Shown here in pieces: positions 59,113 to 64,000 of a DNA stretch of 64,000 nucleotides. This DNA comes from Streptomyces sp. Tu 3180 (GTDB lineage Bacteria; Actinomycetota; Actinomycetes; Streptomycetales; Streptomycetaceae). The position numbers and the translations under genes are program-made. Below the pieces are notes generated by a model. That model saw only the letters and a list, made by a program, of their open reading frames with translations, made no database searches and was not told where the DNA came from. Position 1 is the stretch's first letter. Every line of letters begins with the position of its first letter. The stretch is from assembly GCF_009852415.1 (NCBI RefSeq), contig NZ_WOXS01000002.1, positions 8,038,001 to 8,102,000 of the forward strand, given 5' to 3'.

Positions 59113-59751
59113 TCACTCCGGGCCGAGCTCCACCGTCGTCGTGATCCGGGTGAGGGCGGGATTCCTCGGCGTCGAACCGAAGCCGAAGCGCACGGGCGGT
59201 TCGGCGGGCGCCATCCCTCCGAGGTCCGCGCCCTCCCAGGCGGCCGACACCGCACGGATCGGCAGCAGATCCCGGGCGCCGTACCACTCGCGGCGGCCTC
59301 CGCCGGCGCTGCCGCGGGTGCGCACTCCCGGCAGGAGCAGGCGGGCCGGCCAGTCCGTCAGCACGGTCCACGCCGGACGGCCGGCGAGCGCGCCGGGGAC
59401 GGCGCGCAGCACGAGCCCCATGAGCCGTCGCCGCCCGGTGGTGAAACGCAACTCGAGCGGCCCCGCGGCGACGGTCCAGGTGCCGTCGCCGACCCCCACG
59501 TCGACCGGGACGACGCGCACGGTGTCGAAGACGTAGGTACTGCTGACGAAGTCCGCCGTCTCCTGCGTGGGGGCCAGCAGCAGCCGCTCTCCCTCCGCGC
59601 TTTCCAGCATGACGTCGCTGAACGCCCCGAAGGGCGACCGCTGCCAGTGTCCGAGCACGATGCGCGTGCCGGAGGCGGTGCCCGTGCCCGCGATCCAGCC
59701 GTCGAAGCGCACGCGCGGGAGCCGGGTGACTCCGCCGGCGGTCCGGCTCAT
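59113..59751 (-). CDS. Conserved actinobacterial protein of unknown function
   Basis: 212 residues, beta-rich. RVRFDGWIAGTGTASGTRIV, FGAFSDVMLESAEGERLLLA, SSTYVFDTVRVVPVDVGVGD, LELRFTTGRRRLMGLVLRAV and VRFGFGSTPRNPALTRITTT. The pattern (S-x-x-x-F-x-D-V-M-x-E, V-x-S-T-Y-x-F-D) is one I have seen in many Streptomyces genomes but without function. GGAAG and GAGGGAG precede ATG 59751. Confidence 0.75.
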   Translation of the reverse strand: MSRTAGGVTRLPRVRFDGWIAGTGTASGTRIVLGHWQRSPFGAFSDVMLESAEGERLLLAPTQETADFVSSTYVFDTVRVVPVDVGVGDGTWTVAAGPLELRFTTGRRRLMGLVLRAVPGALAGRPAWTVLTDWPARLLLPGVRTRGSAGGGRREWYGARDLLPIRAVSAAWEGADLGGMAPAEPPVRFGFGSTPRNPALTRITTTVELGPE

Positions 59752-60124
59752 CGGCTTCCGCTCCCTCGGCGGGCCTCCTGGGACGTGAGCCGGCGGTGGC
59801 CCGTCGGGGCGCCGGAAAGGCCGGGCACGTCCCGGGACGCGGGGGCCGAAGGGCTCGGGCCGTACATGCGTGACTCCCTTCGGGAAGGCGCACCACGCGC
59901 TCGCCGGGCAGGCTTCCCGGAAGCCCGCCGCGGTGGCGGGCGTCTCCTCCAGTATGCCTGGGAGACGCCGAGGCGCCGGCGCCGTACAGCGCCGGGACGC
60001 TCCCCGGGCGGGGGCCGCGGACTCGGTTCCTCCGGGCCCGTGCCGTCCTGCTGGGCGGCCCGGGACGACCTCTTCGTCTTCCTGCCCGGAGCGCGGCTGC
60101 GGCAGGGCATGGGCACGTGCGGTC
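59752..60124. other. Intergenic region upstream of the conserved hypothetical gene
   Basis: Open frames are Arg/Pro/Ala-rich. No promoter or hairpin of note. Between the stop of the Blh gene (60125) and the start of the gene at 59751, both on minus strand. Confidence 0.4.
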
Positions 60125-61189
60125 TCAGGCAGGGGGCGCCGGCGTACGCGCGGGCCGGGTCCGGGTGGCCGCACGGACCGCGGACGACGGCCCGTACGCG
60201 TCGTGGCGGTCGAGCAGCGCGACGACGAGAAGGTGGGGCAGGGTGAGCGCGGCGAGGACGGCCACGCCCGCGGTGGCCAGGGCCTGGCGGTGCGGCCCGG
60301 CCAGGTGTGCCGTGGCGGCGACGGCGACCAGGACCACGGCGGTGGGCAGAGCTCCCTGGCGGCAGAAGCGGCGCAGGGGCCGGCCGAAGCGGCCGGCGAG
60401 CAGCGCGGGCCGGTTGGCGGGATCGGCCAGGACGAGACGGGCGATGTGCCGCGGGGAGTGCCAGGCGGCGAAGTAGACGGCGAATGCCACCCAGGGCGTC
60501 ACCAGCCAGAAGAGCGTGGCCAGCAGGAGCAGTTCGGCGGCGTCGCGGCGGTGCCGGCGGCGCAGCAGCAGGACGCACGCGGCCGTGGTCGCGGTGGCGA
60601 TCAGGACGGTTGCGGCCAGGCGGGCGGGGGAGGAGAGCAACCAGGTGGTTCCCGGAGCGAGGGCGTGCAGGAAGGCCCTGACCGCGTCAGGGTGCCGGAC
60701 CAGTGGCAGCACGGTGACGACCGCGCCGTACGCGACGGTGCACAGCGCCCCGGCCGGCGGGGGGACCGCCCCGGCGCGCAGCGCGTTGACGCACGTCTCG
60801 CCACGGCCGAAGTGCACCACCGACAGGGCCAGGAACGCGCACAGAGCGGGAGCCGGCAGCCACAGGGCGAGGGCGAAGGCGGCCGCGGCGGCGCAGACGT
60901 AGCCGAGCAGCAGGAGGGGACCGTGGTGCCGGCCCGCTCCGCGGGCTCGGCACCAGGCGGGAACCAGGTGGTCGACGGCTCCGTGCGGGATGCCTGCCGC
61001 GAGGCCGACGACGAAGACGGCGAGCGCGTGGCCGTCCCACCACGCGGGGCGCAGGAACCGCACCGCCAGGACGAGCAGAACCGCGGTGACGGAGACGCGG
61101 CCGACCCGGTCGAGGAGGCGGCGGGCTGCCTCCTCGACCGGCGGCACCCGGGGCGCGGACGGGTCAGCGGAAGCGGTGCCCGTTGCCAT
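60125..61189 (-). CDS. blh: Brp/Blh-family beta-carotene 15,15'-dioxygenase
   Basis: 354 residues, multi-span membrane protein. AGIPHGAVDHLVPAW, FLALSVVHFGRGE, and VYFAAWHSPRHIARLVL plus LTLPHLLVVALLDRHDA are the conserved His motifs (iron ligands) of Blh. It cleaves beta-carotene to retinal for the rhodopsin encoded just upstream; the two genes overlap by 26 nt. ATG 61189. No carotenoid genes are in the window, so beta-carotene must come from elsewhere. Confidence 0.88.
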   Translation of the reverse strand: MATGTASADPSAPRVPPVEEAARRLLDRVGRVSVTAVLLVLAVRFLRPAWWDGHALAVFVVGLAAGIPHGAVDHLVPAWCRARGAGRHHGPLLLLGYVCAAAAAFALALWLPAPALCAFLALSVVHFGRGETCVNALRAGAVPPPAGALCTVAYGAVVTVLPLVRHPDAVRAFLHALAPGTTWLLSSPARLAATVLIATATTAACVLLLRRRHRRDAAELLLLATLFWLVTPWVAFAVYFAAWHSPRHIARLVLADPANRPALLAGRFGRPLRRFCRQGALPTAVVLVAVAATAHLAGPHRQALATAGVAVLAALTLPHLLVVALLDRHDAYGPSSAVRAATRTRPARTPAPPA

Positions 61190-62135
61190 CGGCGACCCGT
61201 ACGGGTTCCGGGTGGGCGCTGTGCCCGGTCAGGGCGGCGGCCACGGGCGGCCAGGCGTCCGCCTGTTTGACCGAGGAGATCCAGACCTCCTCGGGGTGGG
61301 TCTCGGTCCCGGACCGCACGTCCTCGGCCGTGCGCATCTTGGCCACCTTGTGGATCATCGCGCCGAAGCCGACCTTGGCGACGATGTCGGCGGCGCACAG
61401 ACCGAGTTGCGTCACCATCGCCCAGGCGACCAGGTCGGAGTCGGCCCCCACGGACTGCTGGATCAGGTAGATGAGCGGGTAGGCGCCGAAGACGGAGAAC
61501 AGCATGATCGTCGCCCGCTTCAGCGTGGTGGACGTGCCGGAGGGCAGTTCCCTGACGCTGTCCAGAACGGCCTTGCCCAGGACGGCGTACAGGACGAGGA
61601 AGAACACCGTGCTGACGGCGGCCCACACGGCCAGCCACAGCACGCGCGTTCCGGCGTCGAGGACCTGCGCGCCGAGGAAGCCCGTGACGATCATCAAGAA
61701 GGCCGACGCGATGGCGAGGGCGCGCAGCGTGAACAGCCGCTTGCCCGCGACCGCGCACACGGTCAGCAGTTCCACCGCGAGCAGGGGCACGGTGACGCTC
61801 CAGTCGGCGTACCGCAGCCCGCCGTCGAAGGCGGACGTCTCGACGGGCACGTAGAGCCCGTCACGCAGTGTGTAGGAGGTCCGCCAGTCGACCGACAGGG
61901 CGAGGTAGGCCAGGAACGCGACCGCGTGCACCAGGGCGCTGGCGATACCGGCGCCCCGGTAACGGGGGGAGACGTCGTTGCGGGTGGAGATCGCGTAGAC
62001 GAAGCCCGCGAGCATGGCGAAAGCGGCTACCGCGAGCGAGTACCGGATCATGTTGTACTCGCCGACCGTGTAGATCAGCGTGCCGGTGAACTCGCCTCTT
62101 CCGGGAGGAGCGGCCATGGCGTCTATGGGTGTCAC
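61164..62135 (-). CDS. Microbial rhodopsin, DTE-type proton pump
   Basis: 323 residues from GTG 62135, AGGAG 8 nt upstream. Seven hydrophobic helices. Helix C RYADWSVTVPLLAVELL has Asp111, Thr115, Glu122 at the D-T-E positions of proteorhodopsin (97, 101, 108). Leu119 at the tuning position predicts green absorption. His70 in helix B matches the counterion-partner His of proteorhodopsin. Schiff-base Lys254 in CAADIVAKVGFG, with Asp250 at the BR Asp212 position. The C-terminal 55 residues are a long soluble tail. Likely light-driven outward proton pump. Confidence 0.9.
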   Translation of the reverse strand: MTPIDAMAAPPGRGEFTGTLIYTVGEYNMIRYSLAVAAFAMLAGFVYAISTRNDVSPRYRGAGIASALVHAVAFLAYLALSVDWRTSYTLRDGLYVPVETSAFDGGLRYADWSVTVPLLAVELLTVCAVAGKRLFTLRALAIASAFLMIVTGFLGAQVLDAGTRVLWLAVWAAVSTVFFLVLYAVLGKAVLDSVRELPSGTSTTLKRATIMLFSVFGAYPLIYLIQQSVGADSDLVAWAMVTQLGLCAADIVAKVGFGAMIHKVAKMRTAEDVRSGTETHPEEVWISSVKQADAWPPVAAALTGHSAHPEPVRVADGNGHRFR

Positions 62136-62306
62136 GGAGAGGACTCCTGGCTCCGGTCGTGTCCGGCCGTATCGGTCGATGCGGCTGTTTCTCGAAGCTA
62201 GAAGCGCCCTGTGGGCGCGGCGACCCTCCGGAGGCATTCGAGGGACGTGGCGGACGGCGCCCGTACCCGGTGTCGCGCGGTGTCCTGTGTATCGTCACCG
62301 CAAAGC

Positions 62307-62333
62307 GGACATATGCCCCGAAAGTGTATGTCC
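62307..62333. promoter_or_regulatory. Inverted repeat between rhodopsin and YihY-fusion genes
   Basis: GGACATA (62307-62313) and TATGTCC (62327-62333) around 13 nt, in the divergent region. Candidate operator. Confidence 0.4.
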
Positions 62334-62358
62334 CGCGAGACGTGCAGAGGAGCCGCCG

Positions 62359-64000
62359 GTGCCCACTGGTGCCACGCACACGAGGCGGGGCGCGCTGCGC
62401 CTGCTCGTCCGCGAGGTGCGCGGTGGTCTGCACGGCAGGCAGGTGGCCCTGGTGGCGGCGGGAATCTCCTTCTTCGGGATGCTCTCCGCCGTCTCCCTGG
62501 CGCTGGTCCTGCTCCGGCTGTGCGCGTTCGCGACCGGTGCGGACGGCACCCGGCAGGCCGTGGCGCGGATCGCGGACGCGCTTCCGTACGGGCACGGGGT
62601 GCAGACCGGGCTGGACACCCTGGCCGGGGCGGCGGTCCGGCTGTCCTGGCCGGCGCTCGCCATCGCGCTGGTGCCCGCCACCGTGTACGGGGAAGGGCTG
62701 CGCCGGGGCTTCCTGCAGTTGTCCCCGGTGGCGGCGGAGGACGACACGTTCACCGGCTGGCGGGGCAGGCTGGGGCTGGTGCCCGCGCTGGTGGCGGCCC
62801 CGCTCCTCACCGGCGTCGCCCTGTACGCCGGGCCGGCGCTGGCCCGGCTGGCCGACGCCGGCGGCTGGCGTCCTGCCCTGTCCGCCTTCCTGGCCTTCCA
62901 CCTGCTGTGGCTCCTGCTCTCCGCGGAGGTGCTCCTGGTGTTCCGGTTCGTCGGCGTCGGCGTCGCCGGTTCCCGGGCGACGGTCGTGGCCGCGTTCGTG
63001 ACGGGGGCGTTCCTGTGCGGTTTCCTCTGCGGCTTCGTGGTGTTCCTGGCCGTTCCGGTCGACTGGAGCCTGCCGTTCGGCGGACTCGCCGTCCCCGGGG
63101 TCACCGTGGCGCTGGGGCTGTGGCTGTACCTGCTGCACGCGGTCCTGCTCGTCGGCTACCAGCTGATGCTCTGTCTGGACGGCCGCGCGGGCCCCCTCCT
63201 CGCCGTGCTCCGTCCTTTCCGGAGGAGCCGCCCACCGGGCGAGGACCCGCCCGGTGGGCCCGCCCCCCGGTCGCGGTCCGGGGCGCCCGCGGTCGCGAGG
63301 GCCCGCTTCCACCTCCGCGGGAGGACGTCCGCCGGGCCCGGGACGCGCGGCCGCGCCGGCGGTCTGGACCGGTGGGCCGAGCTCCACGGAGGGCATGACC
63401 CTTCCGGCAGCGTCCTGACCTCGACGTGGGTGGCGCTGGTCCAGCGCTGCGCCCGCACGCGTCCGCTCCGTGCCGTGCCGCCCGATCTCCTCTCACTGGC
63501 GGGGCCCCTCGCGGTCGCCGCCGCCGTGGCGCCGGCCGCGGCGGGCGGCCCGTGGCCGCTGGTCTCCTGCGCCCTCGTCGTCCTGTCCGGCCTGTGCGAC
63601 GGGCTGGACGGCGCGGTCGCCGCGGTCACCGACCGGGCCCGCCCGCTGGGCGCCGTGGTGGACGCCCTGGCCGACCGGGTGGCGGACCTGCTGCTCGCCG
63701 TGGTCCTGTACGTCCTGGGAGCGCCGGCCGCCTGGTGCCTGGCGGCCGTCTCGCTGGCTCAGCTGCACGAGTACGTGCGGGCCCGGGCCAACGCGGCGGG
63801 CATGCGCGGGGTCGGGGCGCTGAGTGTCGCCGAACGGCCGCTGCGGGTGGTGCTGTGCGCGCTCGCGTGCCTGGGGAGCGGTCTGCTGCCCGAAGGCACG
63901 CCGGGCACGGGGTGGGACTGGGCGACGGTGTGCGTGCTGTGCTGGACGGCGGCCGGAGCCGTCGGCTTCCTGCACCTGGGGGCCGGAGTGGTGCGCGCGC
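62359..64000 (+). CDS. YihY/BrkB-like membrane domain fused to CDP-alcohol phosphotransferase (partial, 3' end outside window)
   Basis: A single stop-free frame from GTG 62359 (AGAGGAG upstream) to the edge, 547 codons. Residues 1-280 are YihY-like: VALVAAGISFFGMLSAVSLALVLL, GEGLRRGFLQLSP, FHLLWLLLSAEVLLVFRFVGVG. A Pro/Arg-rich linker (about 285-355) follows. Then LLSLAGPLAVAAAV and CDGLDGAVAAVTDRARPLGAVVDALADRVADLLLAVVLYVLG: the CDP-alcohol phosphotransferase motif D-G-x2-A-R-x8-G-x3-D-x3-D, with Ala in place of Arg. Function unknown; perhaps phospholipid synthesis. An internal start at GTG 63430 could give the second domain alone. Confidence 0.75.
   Translation, partial: MPTGATHTRRGALRLLVREVRGGLHGRQVALVAAGISFFGMLSAVSLALVLLRLCAFATGADGTRQAVARIADALPYGHGVQTGLDTLAGAAVRLSWPALAIALVPATVYGEGLRRGFLQLSPVAAEDDTFTGWRGRLGLVPALVAAPLLTGVALYAGPALARLADAGGWRPALSAFLAFHLLWLLLSAEVLLVFRFVGVGVAGSRATVVAAFVTGAFLCGFLCGFVVFLAVPVDWSLPFGGLAVPGVTVALGLWLYLLHAVLLVGYQLMLCLDGRAGPLLAVLRPFRRSRPPGEDPPGGPAPRSRSGAPAVARARFHLRGRTSAGPGTRGRAGGLDRWAELHGGHDPSGSVLTSTWVALVQRCARTRPLRAVPPDLLSLAGPLAVAAAVAPAAAGGPWPLVSCALVVLSGLCDGLDGAVAAVTDRARPLGAVVDALADRVADLLLAVVLYVLGAPAAWCLAAVSLAQLHEYVRARANAAGMRGVGALSVAERPLRVVLCALACLGSGLLPEGTPGTGWDWATVCVLCWTAAGAVGFLHLGAGVVRA

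Noticed and set aside
57282..59255. 657-codon frame on - strand
   Set aside because: Antisense of the GH10-like gene, which has a signal peptide and family motifs.

Overview
The window is high-GC (about 72-74 %) actinobacterial chromosome, almost certainly Streptomyces. GC-rich third codon positions, frequent GTG starts, GTGA/ATGA start-stop overlaps, a WhiB protein, a CebR-CebEFG-BglC cellobiose locus and vWA-MoxR-VMAP genes all fit. No tRNA, rRNA or CRISPR array was seen. Both ends cut genes: the 3' end of an SCO6745-like gene on the left and an open YihY/CDP-alcohol phosphotransferase reading frame on the right.

Left part (1-22.2 kb) is ordinary accessory chromosome: DCC-type thiol-disulfide protein, GH16-like protein, two alpha/beta hydrolases, a decayed MarR-GNAT gene, a NudK-like Nudix hydrolase with an unusual palindrome-bearing leader, a CYP107-like P450, a flavodoxin-fold oxidoreductase, lipoproteins, a redoxin, WhiB, a TetR/EamA pair with a clear operator, a sirtuin, YihY, an aldehyde dehydrogenase-aquaporin pair divergent from a tandem-duplicated IclR regulator, and a SnoaL-like protein.

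22.2-35.3 kb is the most striking region. Nine genes on the minus strand appear to form one unit. Transcribed first are a CU044_2847 (Trypco1-like) protein, a trypsin-VMAP protein, a MoxR AAA ATPase and an SAV_2336-type vWA protein. They are followed by precursor-like peptide 2, radical SAM/SPASM enzyme 2, a TIR-NB-ARC-TPR protein (FxsT-like), peptide 1 and radical SAM/SPASM enzyme 1. This joins a vWA-MoxR-VMAP conflict system to a duplicated FxSxx-type (Fxs) peptide-modification module. Neither peptide ends in FxSxx. Both share an LPDLS/GHPVL leader and a Y-x-D tripeptide, which suggests a variant three-residue cyclophane RiPP.

35.6-45.7 kb holds an SRPBCC protein, a RidA-like protein, a DUF1707-type remnant, an HxlR regulator divergent from an esterase with a good operator, an internally deleted IS5-type element, and the cebR / cebE-cebF-cebG-bglC locus with paired CebR-like boxes. 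cebF is frameshifted as given.

45.8-51.2 kb is bounded by two decayed IS6-type elements in inverted orientation. Between them lie an acyl-CoA desaturase, its ferredoxin-reductase partner and a PucR-type regulator, so the whole looks like a compound-transposon-like block. Its right-hand IS cuts off a leucine-rich-repeat-variant gene.

52-64 kb carries an aldo/keto reductase, an SMI1/KNR4 protein, a PGRP amidase behind a small signal-peptide ORF, a GH10-like lipoprotein-type hydrolase, a conserved hypothetical, a DTE-motif proton-pump rhodopsin with its Blh retinal-forming enzyme, and a large YihY-CDP-alcohol phosphotransferase fusion running off the end. Several genes (vWA, cebF, GNAT relic, both IS transposases) carry single-base indels; for the first two, assembly error in C/G runs is a real alternative.
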